Translations under genes and position numbers: made by a program
Shown here: piece after piece, positions 39,657 through 50,185 of the stretch
How the letters are laid out: every line of letters starts with the position of its first letter
Position numbering within the stretch: the first letter of the stretch is position 1
Source of the DNA: Rahnella variigena
GTDB taxonomy: Bacteria; Pseudomonadota; Gammaproteobacteria; Enterobacterales; Enterobacteriaceae
Direction: 5' to 3'
Assembly (NCBI RefSeq): GCF_003610915.1
Contig: NZ_NSDJ01000001.1
Coordinates: forward strand, 3,658,001-3,722,000
Length of the DNA: 64,000 bases
The notes under the pieces: generated by a model
Databases searched by the model: none
Told to the model about the DNA's origin: nothing
The model's input: the letters and a program-made list of their open reading frames with translations, nothing else

Positions 39657-40880
39657 TTAAACCTGCCAGTCAGTACTCCAAAACGCCATCAGTGTCTCCG
39701 GCACATTTCCAGTCAACACCCTTTCAGCTCCCTGCCACTGCGCAAATCGCGTAATTGCACCGTGAACATCCTGCGCACGTCGGGCTGTCATTGTGCTCTG
39801 CGGTTCAAGATGCAGACTTTTCACTTCCAGAATTTTTTCTTTACGATGCATCTTGGCATCCACACGTCCAATCAGGTCGCCTCGCTGTAATATTGGCAGC
39901 GTGAAATAGCCATACTGACGTTTTGCCTCCGGCGTATAGCACTCAATCCGGTATTCAAAATTAAACAGCACCGATGCACGTTTGCGATCCCACACCACCG
40001 GATCAAATGGTGAAAGCAGTGTAGTGACGGTTGAGCAAATTCGTGATTCAGTCGCTTGCTGTAACAAAGAAAACTGTTGCTGATGAACGTAAAAAATACC
40101 CTCAAGCCCTGTCACTTCAACGGGTGTGATTTCCTCATCAGCCAGCAATTGTGCAATAACGGCTTTGGTATTCACACGCTTAAGACGGTAGTAGTCCGCC
40201 AGCCATTCCGGTTTGAAGATGCCGAGATATTGCGCCGAGCGACGCAGCATCTGATATTCCGCTACGCCCTGATCAAGGGTCTGGCTGGCATCATCCCAGT
40301 CAGGCATTACGCGTTCGGCCAGGTCGTAAACCCGGTGGAAGTTACGCCGTTCAGATACCATCAGTTTTCCCGAGGTGAACAACGTTTCCAGATGCTTTTT
40401 GTGAGGCTTCCAGTCCCACCAGCCACTGGCTGATTTTTTATCTGCGGTAAAATCTGCCGAGCGTACGGGACCGTTTTCAGCAATATGTCCCAGCAATGCC
40501 TGTATATCTGACTGATGTTCATCAAACCAGGCCTGAGAAAACTTCCAGCCCATTCCCTGCGGATTCAGCATACGGTGACGTAATAATCCGTAATCTTCGC
40601 TGGGAATAAAACAGGCTTCATGCGCCCAATATTCAAAGATTTTTCCGCCGAAAAGCGCTTCTTCCAGCCATTGCGGAGAATAGTGACCTAAGCGACTGAA
40701 GAGAACCAAATAAGGGCTACGTGCCACCACACTGATAGTGTCGATTTGCAGCAATCCCATATCACGGATGGCCTGCACAACATCAGCAGCAGACGGTTTG
40801 CGGGTAACGGGTTTTAGGAGGTTTTGCGCAGATAAATGCAGGGTGCGGGCTGAAGCGAGAGATATAACCGGGTGAGACAT
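39657..40880 (-). CDS. ycaQ: YcaQ, interstrand cross-link DNA glycosylase
   Basis: HTH_42 family glycosylase that unhooks nitrogen-mustard interstrand cross-links and removes alkylated bases. 407 residues (E. coli 410). The catalytic QxD is in LLQIDTISVVARSPYLVLFSRLG near residue 46; other conserved blocks are EYWAHEACFIPSEDY, WWDWKPHKKHLE, RVMPDWDD and LLSPFDPVVWDRKRA. It precedes ycaR on the same strand as in E. coli, but with a longer gap holding the small-peptide unit. Confidence 0.95.
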   Translation of the reverse strand: MSHPVISLASARTLHLSAQNLLKPVTRKPSAADVVQAIRDMGLLQIDTISVVARSPYLVLFSRLGHYSPQWLEEALFGGKIFEYWAHEACFIPSEDYGLLRHRMLNPQGMGWKFSQAWFDEHQSDIQALLGHIAENGPVRSADFTADKKSASGWWDWKPHKKHLETLFTSGKLMVSERRNFHRVYDLAERVMPDWDDASQTLDQGVAEYQMLRRSAQYLGIFKPEWLADYYRLKRVNTKAVIAQLLADEEITPVEVTGLEGIFYVHQQQFSLLQQATESRICSTVTTLLSPFDPVVWDRKRASVLFNFEYRIECYTPEAKRQYGYFTLPILQRGDLIGRVDAKMHRKEKILEVKSLHLEPQSTMTARRAQDVHGAITRFAQWQGAERVLTGNVPETLMAFWSTDWQV

Positions 40881-40976
40881 ATCGGTATCCAGGGCAGCAA
40901 GTAGACTGTGGATACCGATAGCATATTTTTACCGGAGCGTAAAATTCAGCTCAACGGGGAACAACAAAAACCAGAC

Positions 40977-41189
40977 TCAGAACGCAATAACATCAGCCGC
41001 GGAAGGGCCATGTGCTACGCTGCGATAAGTGGTGAATTCGACCTTCTGGCCAGCGCTGAGGGATTTATTTCCGGTATTCGCGATGGAAGTACGCTGAACA
41101 TAAATTTCAGAAGAACCATCAAGCGGACAAATAAAACCGTAGCCTTTAGCCTGGTTGTACCATTTAACTAAACCCATTTGTAACATCAT
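40977..41189 (-). CDS. Divergent CspA-family cold-shock domain protein
   Basis: 70-residue single cold-shock domain. RNP1 is intact (KGYGFI, 15-20) and the first strand has VKWYNQ. RNP2 is IYVQR (29-33) where nearly all relatives have VFVHF, so the nucleic-acid-contacting His and second Phe become Gln and Arg, and the first Phe becomes Tyr. It aligns without gaps to the neighbouring CspE-like protein through residue 38. SD AAGGATAG lies 5 nt before the ATG at 41189. It is the second of two tandem csp genes, separated by a terminator. It may be a specialised paralogue; function not predicted. Confidence 0.85.
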   Translation of the reverse strand: MMLQMGLVKWYNQAKGYGFICPLDGSSEIYVQRTSIANTGNKSLSAGQKVEFTTYRSVAHGPSAADVIAF

Positions 41190-41367
41190 AATTTCTATCC
41201 TTTATTTTGGGCATCCATGAACACACTTTTTTATTATTGTTCGGATGCGTTTGCCCATTTCTAAGTTATTTTTTTATAAAAAACCTCTAATGAGCGAATT
41301 ATTTAACGATTATTTTTACTGTTATATTTTTTTGTTAGGTATTGAAACCTAACTGACTTCTTCGCAC

Positions 41368-41392
41368 TAAAAACCCGCCATGGGGCGGGCTT
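41368..41392 (-). terminator. Terminator between the two csp genes
   Basis: Minus-strand CCCGCC-CCAT-GGCGGG then TTTTTAG: terminates the upstream cspE-like transcript. Confidence 0.85.
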
Positions 41393-41450
41393 TATTCTGC
41401 TGATATAAATCACGATTCACGTTGTTTTATATCACCACGCCAGCCTCTTA

Positions 41451-41660
41451 TCAGAGAGCAATAACGTTGGCAGCAGCCGGACCGCGCGGGCTGTCCTGAA
41501 TGGTGTATTCTACACGCTGGCCTTCAGCCAGAGTTTTGAAACCATCAGTTGCGATTGCAGAAAAATGTACGAATACATCTTTGCCGCCATCAGCTTGCTC
41601 AATAAAACCAAAACCTTTGCTTTCATTGAACCACTTAACCTGACCATTTTTCTTAGACAT
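41451..41660 (-). CDS. cspE: CspE/CspC-like cold-shock protein
   Basis: 69-residue RNA chaperone of the CspA family. The start at 41660 gives [20 protein letters not shown], and both RNP1 (KGFGFI, 15-20) and RNP2 (VFVHF, 29-33) are canonical. The C-terminus [29 protein letters not shown] is like E. coli CspE (69 residues) and CspC; the symbol is by similarity, not position. A longer frame with 22 extra codons lacks an ATG/SD. The E. coli locus has no csp gene here. Confidence 0.9.
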   Translation of the reverse strand: MSKKNGQVKWFNESKGFGFIEQADGGKDVFVHFSAIATDGFKTLAEGQRVEYTIQDSPRGPAAANVIAL

Positions 41661-42009
41661 ATTTAAAACCTTTTTACTAAATATAAAATCCTGCCATTCG
41701 GCAATGTTGGCCAATAGTTCAGACAATTACTTATGGGGAGGACTTAGAAGGTTCGTCTTGGAAGCGGAATCATCGGGAAAGAGATAACGTCTGGGAGGAA
41801 CTGCTTTACTCTACACTCATACATAAATAGCGCTGCAACACAGGCTGTGTGCATTTACTCATAAGTGCTGCCTGATAGCAAGACACCTAACGTAATTATT
41901 TTCAGGAAAACAGTAATTTTAAATATAAACCTTTAAAATCAGTCACTTTGAGATTATATATTTACGTAAATTTTAAATCATAATGTGAATTTTAATGAAA
42001 ATTCCGCGT
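41661..42009 (-). other. lpxK-csp intergenic region, probable long csp leader
   Basis: 349 bp, A/T-rich on the lpxK side. On the minus strand a TTGCAG box and a TGTAGA box 17 bp apart (about 41815-41845) could be the csp promoter, giving a leader of roughly 150 nt. A hairpin with ACACAG/CTGTGT (about 41837-41853) lies just upstream of or within that promoter. Long structured 5' leaders are typical of csp genes. No further gene is seen. Confidence 0.45.
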
Positions 42010-42999
42010 TCAGCGGATGTTTTTCAGTATCAGATCGCTGATTTTTTGCAGTAATTTCTCGGCCAGAACTCCTTCAATCTTTGCGTCAACCGGCAGATAC
42101 CACCAGTCGGGCTGAGCAAATGAGCGACATTTTACCGCGTCTTTTTCCGTCATCAGAAGAGCTTGCCCGGATTGTGCAACGCCTGAAAGCTTATCCAGCG
42201 TATAGGATTGATGATCAGAAAATGCGACTTCTTTTTGCACGTTCACGTTCAACTGTTTCAGCGTCGCAAAAAAACGTGGCGGATGCCCGATGCCAGCCAT
42301 TGCGACAACATTCTGTAGTGAGGTCGGATCACGCTGCTCACCGGTCAGCAGATTGATGGCTTTTCCAGGCTGCAGGATCATTGCTAACTCACCTGATTGT
42401 GCTGTGCCACCGTTAGTGATCACAGCATCAACTGAGCGCAACCGTGAACGACGCTCCCGCATCGGTCCCGCCGGTAACCAGTGCCCGTTGCCGAAGCGTC
42501 TTATGCCATCAACCACTACAATTTCAACATCACGCGCAAGAGCATAATGTTGCAAACCGTCGTCGGTAATAATCACGTCCAGTTCATGTGACACAAGGAG
42601 TGCTTTTACTGCATCAGAGCGAACAGGAGACACCGCAACCGGTGCCCCCGTTCTCTGAAAAATCAGCACTGGCTCATCGCCCGCTTGTGCCGTTGAAGTT
42701 TCTTCGCATAGCAGCAGCGGATAGTTTTCCGCTTTTCCGCCATACCCGCGTGAAACCACACCGACACGAAAACCATGCTGTTGCAGCGTTTCAACCAGCC
42801 AGATGACCACCGGCGTTTTGCCGTTACCCCCGGCAGTCAGATTCCCGACCACCACGACGGGCACCGGAGCCCGCCAGCTTTTTTTCAGCCCCGCTTTATA
42901 GCTAAAACGGATCAGAGTTGAGATCAATCCGTAAAGCCAGGCCAGCGGAAGGAGTAACAAATATAACGGTGATTTCCCTGACCAGATGCGATCAATCAT
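42010..42999 (-). CDS. lpxK: LpxK, tetraacyldisaccharide 4'-kinase
   Basis: Inner-membrane kinase adding the 4'-phosphate to the lipid A disaccharide. The start at 42999 gives 329 residues, [24 protein letters not shown], as in E. coli (328); a frame with 28 extra codons lies inside msbA and is rejected. An N-terminal membrane helix precedes the P-loop [13 protein letters not shown], then GVVSRGYGG and [22 protein letters not shown]. It overlaps msbA by 4 bp, so flippase and kinase are coupled. Confidence 0.96.
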   Translation of the reverse strand: MIDRIWSGKSPLYLLLLPLAWLYGLISTLIRFSYKAGLKKSWRAPVPVVVVGNLTAGGNGKTPVVIWLVETLQQHGFRVGVVSRGYGGKAENYPLLLCEETSTAQAGDEPVLIFQRTGAPVAVSPVRSDAVKALLVSHELDVIITDDGLQHYALARDVEIVVVDGIRRFGNGHWLPAGPMRERRSRLRSVDAVITNGGTAQSGELAMILQPGKAINLLTGEQRDPTSLQNVVAMAGIGHPPRFFATLKQLNVNVQKEVAFSDHQSYTLDKLSGVAQSGQALLMTEKDAVKCRSFAQPDWWYLPVDAKIEGVLAEKLLQKISDLILKNIR

Positions 43000-44744
43000 T
43001 GCCCGAATTGCATCCGGTAGAGTTGTGAGTAAACACCACGTTCTTCGAGAAGTTTCGCGTGTGAACCACGTTCCACGATACACCCATCCTCAATAACCAG
43101 GATTTCATCCGCTTTCTCGATAGTCGATAAACGGTGAGCGATAACCAGTGAGGTACGGTTTTTCTGCAATTCATCCAGCGCAGCCTGAATTGCGCGCTCA
43201 GACTCAGTATCCAGCGCAGAGGTTGCTTCATCGAGGATCAGAACTGGCGAGTCACGTAACAAGGCACGTGCAATAGCAATACGCTGACGCTGACCGCCTG
43301 AAAGCAGAACGCCATTCTCTCCAATGACCGTATCCAGCCCTTTGTCCATTTTACTGATAAAGTCCATCGCATACGCCATGGTGGCCGCTTTCTCGATTTC
43401 TTCGCGGGAATACATATCAGTTCGGGCGTAGGCGATATTGTTGGCAATGGTGTCGTTGAACAAATGGACGTTCTGGGAAACCAGTGCCACCTGATCGCGC
43501 AATGACGACAGGGTATATTCACGCAAATCATGTCCATCCATCAGGATTTTACCTTCCTGAATGTCATAGAAGCGTGTCAGCAAATTCGCGATGGTCGATT
43601 TACCGGAACCGGAACGTCCCACCAGTGCAACGGTTTTACCTTCTGGCAAGTCGAAGGAGATATTACGCAGTGCGGGAATATCACGCCCAGGATAAGTGAA
43701 AGTCACATTTTTGAATTCCACGTCACCTTTAACGCGTTTAACTTCCAGTTTACCTTCGTCTTTTTCCTGTTCCATATCCAGAATGGAGAACAGAGTCTGG
43801 CAGGCAGCCATACCGCGCTGGAACTGAGAGTTGACGTTAGTCAGAGATTTTAGCGGACGCATCAGGGCAATCATGGAAGAAAACACGACAGTGATGGTAC
43901 CAGCGCTGAGCGTTTCCATAACAGACGGGAAGCTCGCCGCATACAATACAAATGCCAGAGCCAGAGAAGCGATCAGCTGAATAATCGGGTCGGAAATTGA
44001 GGAAGCAGAAACCATACGCATACCTTGCTGACGCATGCGGTTACTGACTTTATCAAAACGCGCGGTTTCAACTTTCTGACCACCGAAGATCAACACTTCT
44101 TTATGGCCTTTAAGCATCTGCTCGGCACTGGTTGTTACCTGCCCCATGGTGTTTTGCATCGTCTTACTGATATTACGGAAGCGCTTAGACACCACACGAA
44201 TAACAACAGAAACAATCGGCGCAATCACTAACAGGATCACCGACAGCTGCCAGCTGTAATAGAACATCATGATAAACAGACCAATGATCGACGCGCCTTC
44301 ACGTACGACTGTCACCAGCGCACTGGAGGAGGAGGATGCGACCTGTTCTGAATCATAGGTAATGCGCGAAAGCAAGGTACCGGTAGATTGCTGGTCAAAG
44401 AAAGCGACCGGCATTCTCATCATATGGCCGAACAGACGGCGGCGCATATGCATCACTACTTTGCCCGACACCCATGAAATGCAGTAGCTGGAAATGTAGC
44501 CACTGATACCACGAACGACCATCAGGCCGATAACAACCAGTGGCATCCAGAGAAGAATTGAGCGGTCAGCTTTACCAAAACCGTCATCCAGCAGCGGCTT
44601 GAGCAAGGACAGCATGAAAGTATCACTGGCGGCGTTAGCGACCAGAGCAACAGCCGCAGCGATAAGCCCGGCTTTAAAAGGTGTGATCATCGGCCACAAG
44701 CGGCGGAATGTCTGCCATGTGGAGAGATCTTTATCGTTCATCAT
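42996..44744 (-). CDS. msbA: MsbA, lipid A ABC flippase
   Basis: Homodimeric ABC exporter that flips core-lipid A across the inner membrane. 582 residues as in E. coli. Six membrane helices (residues about 20-310) precede the ATPase with GRSGSGKST near 376, Q-loop [11 protein letters not shown], signature [16 protein letters not shown], Walker [13 protein letters not shown] and H-loop IAHRLST. It precedes lpxK in a coupled pair and follows comEC by about 40 bp. Confidence 0.98.
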   Translation of the reverse strand: MMNDKDLSTWQTFRRLWPMITPFKAGLIAAAVALVANAASDTFMLSLLKPLLDDGFGKADRSILLWMPLVVIGLMVVRGISGYISSYCISWVSGKVVMHMRRRLFGHMMRMPVAFFDQQSTGTLLSRITYDSEQVASSSSSALVTVVREGASIIGLFIMMFYYSWQLSVILLVIAPIVSVVIRVVSKRFRNISKTMQNTMGQVTTSAEQMLKGHKEVLIFGGQKVETARFDKVSNRMRQQGMRMVSASSISDPIIQLIASLALAFVLYAASFPSVMETLSAGTITVVFSSMIALMRPLKSLTNVNSQFQRGMAACQTLFSILDMEQEKDEGKLEVKRVKGDVEFKNVTFTYPGRDIPALRNISFDLPEGKTVALVGRSGSGKSTIANLLTRFYDIQEGKILMDGHDLREYTLSSLRDQVALVSQNVHLFNDTIANNIAYARTDMYSREEIEKAATMAYAMDFISKMDKGLDTVIGENGVLLSGGQRQRIAIARALLRDSPVLILDEATSALDTESERAIQAALDELQKNRTSLVIAHRLSTIEKADEILVIEDGCIVERGSHAKLLEERGVYSQLYRMQFGQ

Positions 44745-44782
44745 GCAATATCAACCAGCATCGAAAGAAATAGCGGTCTATT

Positions 44783-47029
44783 CTACTCATTATCTACTGA
44801 TACTCCAAACTGACGGTGATACCAACGTGGGATTAATTGCTCGCGTAAGCCTTTAATTGTCCAATAATCATCATAAATGAACAGGCTCAACTGGCCTGAT
44901 TCAGACGTCGAATGCCAGTCATAGCGCGCTTTGTTGTATCTGCTAACAACTTTATGCGCAGGCAGATGCCATTTATTGAAACGGGAAGCAGAAGCGAGTG
45001 AAGTAACAGGTTTAACCGTTCTCAGGAAGGGCGGAGTCGACGATGTATTGCTTCCATGGTGGGGTACCTGTAGCACTGTCGCCTGTAAACCCTGACGCCA
45101 TTTCATGATGAGAGCCTTTTCTGTTTCCGCTTCAATATCTCCCGTCAGCAGCAAACTAAATGCCCCTTCACTGACGCGAATGACGCAACTTTCGTTGTTT
45201 CCCGCATCAGCGACCTGCCGCTCAGGCCACAGCACGTTGAACATCAGCCCTTGCCAGCGCCATTGCTCACCAGCAATGCATTGCAAATGGCTGTGCCCCG
45301 ATATTGAGTTTTCCCGAAGCCGGGCATCGGGATACCGGGTTTGTAATGACTCCAGTCCGCCACGGTGATCCATGTCGTTGTGACTGATAATTATCTGCTC
45401 AAGCTGAATATTTCGTCGGTTCAGGAACGGAATAATATTCTGCTCAGCAGCTGAACCCCCTTCCCATCTGTTACCAGTGTCATACAGAATCCCTTTTCCG
45501 TTTCTGCTGATGAGGACTGAAAGACCATGACCGACATCCAGCATATCGATCCGCCATCTTTCCGGCGGGAACCTGAGAAACCAGGTCACCGAAAGAGCGA
45601 GCAAAGAAAGTACAAGTGAAAAAGAGTGTTTAACAGGAATGAGGCGCCAGCAAATAATTATTAGCCACCCCAAAAGGCTAAACACCAGAAACGACTCACC
45701 AAGCGGAGTCCAGCCCGCGGCAAAAGGTTTTACCCCCCACATGGCCAGACTCAGCGATGAATCAGCGAGTTGCCAGACAATAATTTTCGCATTAATCAGC
45801 CAGCCCGCTGGCAGCAAATTTGTGAGTAAGGACAACAAAACTAAAGGCACGGTGATCAGTGAAACAACCGGCACCGCCCACATATTAGCCAAAAAAGAAT
45901 AAGCATTAACTCCCTGAAAAATAGCAATTTGTATCGGTAAAAGAAGAAGTGTCATGCCCGTCTGTAAGTGACCCCAACGCAAGAATGACCAATACCAGGC
46001 ATGCTGGAAACGTGCTGGAAGTGGCGCCCACTGGAACCAAAACACCAGCGAGGCCACTGCAAAACAGGATAACCAAAAGCTGTCTGACAGAAGATTCATG
46101 GGGTCTAAAAGCAGTAGCAGAGCCACTCCCCACAGCCAAATCTGCCATGGATGACAACGGATGCGAAAAAAACGAAGTGTCGGCCACATTGATACCGCCA
46201 GCGCAGCTCGCATAGCCGGTGCATTCCCACCCGACAGCCAGGCATAGGTCAGCATAAATGCCCCACTCACTATTAACGGGAAGCGATAGTCAATCATTCT
46301 TACCGGCAGATAAAATTGCAGACCACGCGCCAGCCACCAGCCAAACAAGGCGGCAATACCAATATGCAGCCCTGATATAGCCACCAGATGCGCGATCCCG
46401 GTTCTCTGCAACAAAAGTTTTTCCGGTCCCTGAATCAGCCCTTTCTCCCCAAAAGCCAATGCCACTAACACTGGCGTATTTTCCAGCTGCGGCATCCCCA
46501 GCTGTACCCGCCTGATAAATTGCTGACGAAGGGTGCTGTTATTATCAAGCAACACTGCACTGCGGATTGTCGCGGTCATAGGAGCATGCTGAGAAAGGGC
46601 CCAACGTTGAGCGTCAAAACCGCCTTCGTTGAGCAGGCTATGAACAGGACGCAAGCTGACCTTCAGCTGCCAGCGCTGACCGGCCTGCAGACTTTCCGCT
46701 TCCTCACGCCACTTTGTCCTGAACATAAGAGGTGGGAAGATTCTCCGGCCTTCAAATTTTTCAATTTTGAGATACTGAGATTGTTCACTGGCATTCCCAA
46801 GATTGATGGTTTGCAGAGTTGCTGTCACGTTTCTGGACGCTCCCTGAAATGCATTTATCTGCTGTATCTGAAGTCCTCCCTGAAAAGCCCCCCAGCTGAA
46901 ACTGAGCAATGCGATCGCAGATATCCTTAATACTTTTTGCTTTCCTCCGGCTAAATACCAGGCGAGACCACATAAAGCCGTCAGAACACCCGCAGAAGGT
47001 ATTTGTGGGAGAAATATCAGTGGCAACAT
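44783..47029 (-). CDS. ycaI: ComEC/YcaI family DNA uptake channel homologue
   Basis: Competence-type inner-membrane protein; in naturally transformable bacteria ComEC passes single-stranded DNA into the cytoplasm. 748 residues from the first ATG. An N-terminal soluble domain is followed by the Competence domain with GIAHLVAISGLHIGIAALFGW and about ten membrane helices. The C-terminal metallo-beta-lactamase-like domain has MLDVGHGLSVLI, the motif SHNDMDHRGG (HxxxDH), LLTGDIEAE and VPHHGSNTS. The true start is probably 15 codons upstream at an ATA codon (47072-47074): residues after it, KISTDEAAAAVITGMLPL, continue the alignment to E. coli MKITTVGVCIICGIFPLL, and GGAAGGG lies 8 nt before it. 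The ATG at 47029 has no SD. Confidence 0.92.
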   Translation of the reverse strand: MLPLIFLPQIPSAGVLTALCGLAWYLAGGKQKVLRISAIALLSFSWGAFQGGLQIQQINAFQGASRNVTATLQTINLGNASEQSQYLKIEKFEGRRIFPPLMFRTKWREEAESLQAGQRWQLKVSLRPVHSLLNEGGFDAQRWALSQHAPMTATIRSAVLLDNNSTLRQQFIRRVQLGMPQLENTPVLVALAFGEKGLIQGPEKLLLQRTGIAHLVAISGLHIGIAALFGWWLARGLQFYLPVRMIDYRFPLIVSGAFMLTYAWLSGGNAPAMRAALAVSMWPTLRFFRIRCHPWQIWLWGVALLLLLDPMNLLSDSFWLSCFAVASLVFWFQWAPLPARFQHAWYWSFLRWGHLQTGMTLLLLPIQIAIFQGVNAYSFLANMWAVPVVSLITVPLVLLSLLTNLLPAGWLINAKIIVWQLADSSLSLAMWGVKPFAAGWTPLGESFLVFSLLGWLIIICWRLIPVKHSFSLVLSLLALSVTWFLRFPPERWRIDMLDVGHGLSVLISRNGKGILYDTGNRWEGGSAAEQNIIPFLNRRNIQLEQIIISHNDMDHRGGLESLQTRYPDARLRENSISGHSHLQCIAGEQWRWQGLMFNVLWPERQVADAGNNESCVIRVSEGAFSLLLTGDIEAETEKALIMKWRQGLQATVLQVPHHGSNTSSTPPFLRTVKPVTSLASASRFNKWHLPAHKVVSRYNKARYDWHSTSESGQLSLFIYDDYWTIKGLREQLIPRWYHRQFGVSVDNE

Positions 47030-47240
47030 GCCGGTTATGACGGCTGCCGCGGCCTCATCCGTTGAGATTTTTATTTTTCACACCCTTCCGTTTAACCACC
47101 AATACCTTCGGTGGCTTTCCGTGCCGGAGTATGATTTTCAGGCGAATGATGGACAAGCAGAAGACAGTATCAATGCGGGACATTACGCAAAATATCGAAG
47201 GGAGACGGGTTATGAAGGGTTAATTATCAGTAATAAAAGC

Positions 47241-47269
47241 AAAAAAAACGGCACCCCGAAGGGTACCGT
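47241..47269 (-). terminator. Terminator of ihfB
   Basis: Minus-strand ACGGTACCC-TTCG-GGGTGCCGT followed by a run of eight T residues; UUCG loop. Confidence 0.92.
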
Positions 47270-47311
47270 TTACGTTCGCTATAGGCAGACATTTATGTTC
47301 AGGCCAAAGCC

Positions 47312-47596
47312 TTAACCATAAATATTCGCGCGATCACGCAACTCTTTGCCTGGTTTAAAGTGAGGAACATACTTGCCGTCCAGCTCAACTTTATCACCCG
47401 TTTTAGGGTTGCGCCCAACACGCGGAGCACGGTAGTGAAGAGAAAAACTGCCAAACCCACGGATTTCGATGCGTTCACCATCAGCCAAGGTTGCAGCCAT
47501 ATGCTCAAGCATCTCTTTCACTGCATCCTCAACAGCTTTCGCCGGGATATGAGAGTGCTGGCCAGCAAGTCTTTCAATAAGTTCAGACTTGGTCAT
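47312..47596 (-). CDS. ihfB: IhfB, integration host factor beta subunit
   Basis: HU-family subunit that, with IhfA, binds and sharply bends DNA. The start at 47596 gives 94 residues, [20 protein letters not shown], as in E. coli; 14 extra upstream codons are rejected. The DNA-binding arm is [30 protein letters not shown], with the intercalating Pro in GRNPKTG. SD GGAGGTACT is directly upstream. It follows rpsA by 60 bp. Confidence 0.97.
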   Translation of the reverse strand: MTKSELIERLAGQHSHIPAKAVEDAVKEMLEHMAATLADGERIEIRGFGSFSLHYRAPRVGRNPKTGDKVELDGKYVPHFKPGKELRDRANIYG

Positions 47597-47631
47597 AGTA
47601 CCTCCAAGCTTTGCAGCTAAACTACCGTTTC

Positions 47632-47650
47632 GGGGCAACAGAGTTGCCCC
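47632..47650 (-). other. Hairpin between rpsA and ihfB
   Basis: GGGGCAAC-AGA-GTTGCCCC, an 8-bp perfect stem with a 3-nt loop and no U-tract. It could stabilise the rpsA 3' end or mark a processing site. Confidence 0.6.
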
Positions 47651-47656
47651 CCGTCA

Positions 47657-49330
47657 TTACTCGCCTTTTGCCGCTTTGAACGCTTCAGCCATAGCGTTAG
47701 AGAAGTTGCTTTCGTCTGGTTTGTTGTTAACAACAGCGATTGCATCTTTCTCGTCTGCTTCGTCCTTAGCACGGACGGACAGGCTTACTACGCGGTTCTT
47801 ACGATCAACACCGGTGAATTTAGCTTCAACTTCATCACCAACGCTCAGAACCAGAGTTGCGTCTTCAATACGGTCGCGAGAAGCTTCTGAAGCGCGCAGG
47901 TAACCTTCTACGCCACCAGCTAATTCAACTGTAGCACCTTTGGCGTCAACTGCTGTGACTTTACCAGTAACAATAGTACCTTTCTTGTTAACAGACAGGT
48001 AGTTATTGAATGGATCTTCAGCCAGTTGCTTCACGCCCAGGGAGATACGTTCACGTTCTGCGTCAACTTGCAGGACCACAGCTGCGATTTCGTCGCCTTT
48101 TTTGTATTCACGTACTGCTTCTTCGCCTGCAACGTTCCAGGAGATGTCAGACAGGTGAACCAGGCCGTCGATGCCGCCGTCCAGACCAATGAAGATACCG
48201 AAGTCAGTGATTGACTTGATTTTACCTTCAACACGGTCGTTCTTGTTGTGGGTCTCTGCGAATTGCTGCCATGGGTTGTTTTTGCATTGTTTCAGGCCCA
48301 GGGAGATACGACGACGTTCTTCGTCGATATCCAGAACCATAACTTCAACAACATCGCCCACGTTAACAACTTTAGATGGGTGGATGTTTTTGTTAGTCCA
48401 ATCCATTTCAGAAACGTGAACCAGACCTTCAACGCCTTCTTCGATTTCTACGAAGCAGCCGTAATCAGTCAGGTTGGTAACGCGACCAGTCAGTTTAGTA
48501 CCTTCTGGGTAACGTTTAGCGATAGCGACCCATGGATCTTCGCCCAGTTGTTTCAGACCCAGTGACACACGGGTACGTTCGCGGTCGAATTTAAGGACTT
48601 TAACAGTGATTTCATCGCCGACATTAACGATTTCGCTTGGGTGCTTAACGCGTTTCCAAGCCATGTCAGTGATGTGCAGCAGGCCGTCAACGCCGCCCAG
48701 ATCAACGAATGCACCGTAGTCAGTGAGGTTCTTAACGATACCTTTAACTTCCATGCCTTCCTGCAGGTTTTCCAGCAGCTGATCGCGCTCTGCGCTGTTC
48801 TCAGACTCAATTACTGCACGACGGGAAACAACAACGTTGTTGCGTTTCTGGTCCAGTTTGATGACTTTGAACTCAAGATCTTTGCCTTCGAGATGCAGCG
48901 TGTCGCGAACAGGACGAACGTCTACCAGTGAACCTGGCAGGAACGCACGGATACCGTTCAGCTCAACAGTGAAACCGCCTTTAACTTTACCGTTGATAAC
49001 ACCGGTAACAGTTGCAGATTCTTCGTAAGCTTTTTCCAGCGTGATCCAAGCTTCATGACGTTTAGCTTTTTCACGGGACAGCAGAGTTTCACCGAAGCCG
49101 TCTTCAACAGCGTCCAGCGCAACATCAACTTCGTCGCCAACCTGGATTTCCAGTTCGCCCTGTGCGTTTTTGAATTGTTCTGCCGGGATTGCAGACTCAG
49201 ATTTCAGACCGGCGTCAACCAGTACGATATCTTTGTCGATTGACACAACAACACCACGAACGATGGAACCAGGACGGGTTTCGATTGTTTTTAAGGATTC
49301 TTCAAAGAGTTGAGCAAAAGATTCAGTCAT
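47657..49330 (-). CDS. rpsA: RpsA, 30S ribosomal protein S1
   Basis: Essential mRNA-binding ribosomal protein with six S1 (OB-fold) repeats. The start at 49330 gives 557 residues, [21 protein letters not shown], the E. coli length. Repeats are visible as [98 protein letters not shown] and [18 protein letters not shown]. No canonical SD precedes the ATG (CCTAAAGATTATCAAC), as in the autoregulated E. coli gene; 22 upstream in-frame codons are leader. Confidence 0.98.
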   Translation of the reverse strand: MTESFAQLFEESLKTIETRPGSIVRGVVVSIDKDIVLVDAGLKSESAIPAEQFKNAQGELEIQVGDEVDVALDAVEDGFGETLLSREKAKRHEAWITLEKAYEESATVTGVINGKVKGGFTVELNGIRAFLPGSLVDVRPVRDTLHLEGKDLEFKVIKLDQKRNNVVVSRRAVIESENSAERDQLLENLQEGMEVKGIVKNLTDYGAFVDLGGVDGLLHITDMAWKRVKHPSEIVNVGDEITVKVLKFDRERTRVSLGLKQLGEDPWVAIAKRYPEGTKLTGRVTNLTDYGCFVEIEEGVEGLVHVSEMDWTNKNIHPSKVVNVGDVVEVMVLDIDEERRRISLGLKQCKNNPWQQFAETHNKNDRVEGKIKSITDFGIFIGLDGGIDGLVHLSDISWNVAGEEAVREYKKGDEIAAVVLQVDAERERISLGVKQLAEDPFNNYLSVNKKGTIVTGKVTAVDAKGATVELAGGVEGYLRASEASRDRIEDATLVLSVGDEVEAKFTGVDRKNRVVSLSVRAKDEADEKDAIAVVNNKPDESNFSNAMAEAFKAAKGE

Positions 49331-49486
49331 GTTGATAATCTTTAGGTTCTTAAGTTTAACGTCCATCTGGCTTCCTGCTGGATGGGGTTGTTTCAAATGC
49401 CCCGCTACAGATCCTTGCGGCGAGGTTAAAAAAAACTATAGCCAAAACTGGCACTGAATATTCTTCAGCACCAGATTACGGCTCGA

Positions 49487-50185
49487 TTACCGGGTTTGTT
49501 TTTGCGGCAATCCTAGAATTTCTGTGGCATAAGCCAGCGCTTTTTCGATGACTTCGTCGATGGACATGCTGGTTGAATCCAGCAATAACGCATCGGAAGC
49601 AGCCACTAAAGGCGCAATAGATCTATTACGATCACGATCATCGCGTTCTTTGATCTCGGCTAAAAGCCGTTCAAAGTTAACACTAAAGCCTTTTTCCTGC
49701 AACTGTAGCATTCTTCTGTTTGCACGCTCTTCGGAACTGGCATCCAGAAATATCTTTACAGGGGCATCAGGGAAAACCACGGTGCCCATATCTCGACCAT
49801 CGGCAATCAGGCCCGGTGTATCGCGGAATGCGCGCTGCCGGCGCAATAATGCTTCACGAACGCGGGGAAATGCCGCCGCCTGAGACGCCGTATTCCCAAC
49901 TGTTTCGGTGCGGATTTCGTTGGTAACATCCTCACCTTCTAAAATAACGTGTAACTGCCCATCCTGAGCCACAAAACGAACATCGAGATGTGCGGCAAGC
50001 GGAACGAGCGCCTCTTCTGAGACAATATCAACCTGATGATGCAAAGCCGCCAGCGCTAATACGCGGTAAATCGCGCCGGAATCGAGCAGATGCCAGTTAA
50101 AGGCTTCGGCCAGTGCCTTGCACAACGTACCTTTACCTGCACCACTTGGCCCATCAACGGTGATTACCGGGGCTAAAGCCGTCAT
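49487..50185 (-). CDS. cmk: Cmk, cytidylate kinase
   Basis: Phosphorylates CMP and dCMP with ATP. 232 residues (E. coli 227). P-loop GPSGAGKGT at 12-20, then [56 protein letters not shown] and the lid region [20 protein letters not shown]. Upstream of rpsA as in E. coli, where rpsA promoters lie inside and after cmk. Confidence 0.96.
   Translation of the reverse strand: MTALAPVITVDGPSGAGKGTLCKALAEAFNWHLLDSGAIYRVLALAALHHQVDIVSEEALVPLAAHLDVRFVAQDGQLHVILEGEDVTNEIRTETVGNTASQAAAFPRVREALLRRQRAFRDTPGLIADGRDMGTVVFPDAPVKIFLDASSEERANRRMLQLQEKGFSVNFERLLAEIKERDDRDRNRSIAPLVAASDALLLDSTSMSIDEVIEKALAYATEILGLPQKQTR

Noticed and set aside
44783..47029. Evidence of a natural competence locus
   Set aside because: Only comEC is present, in its usual enterobacterial place; no pilus or comEA genes accompany it in the window.
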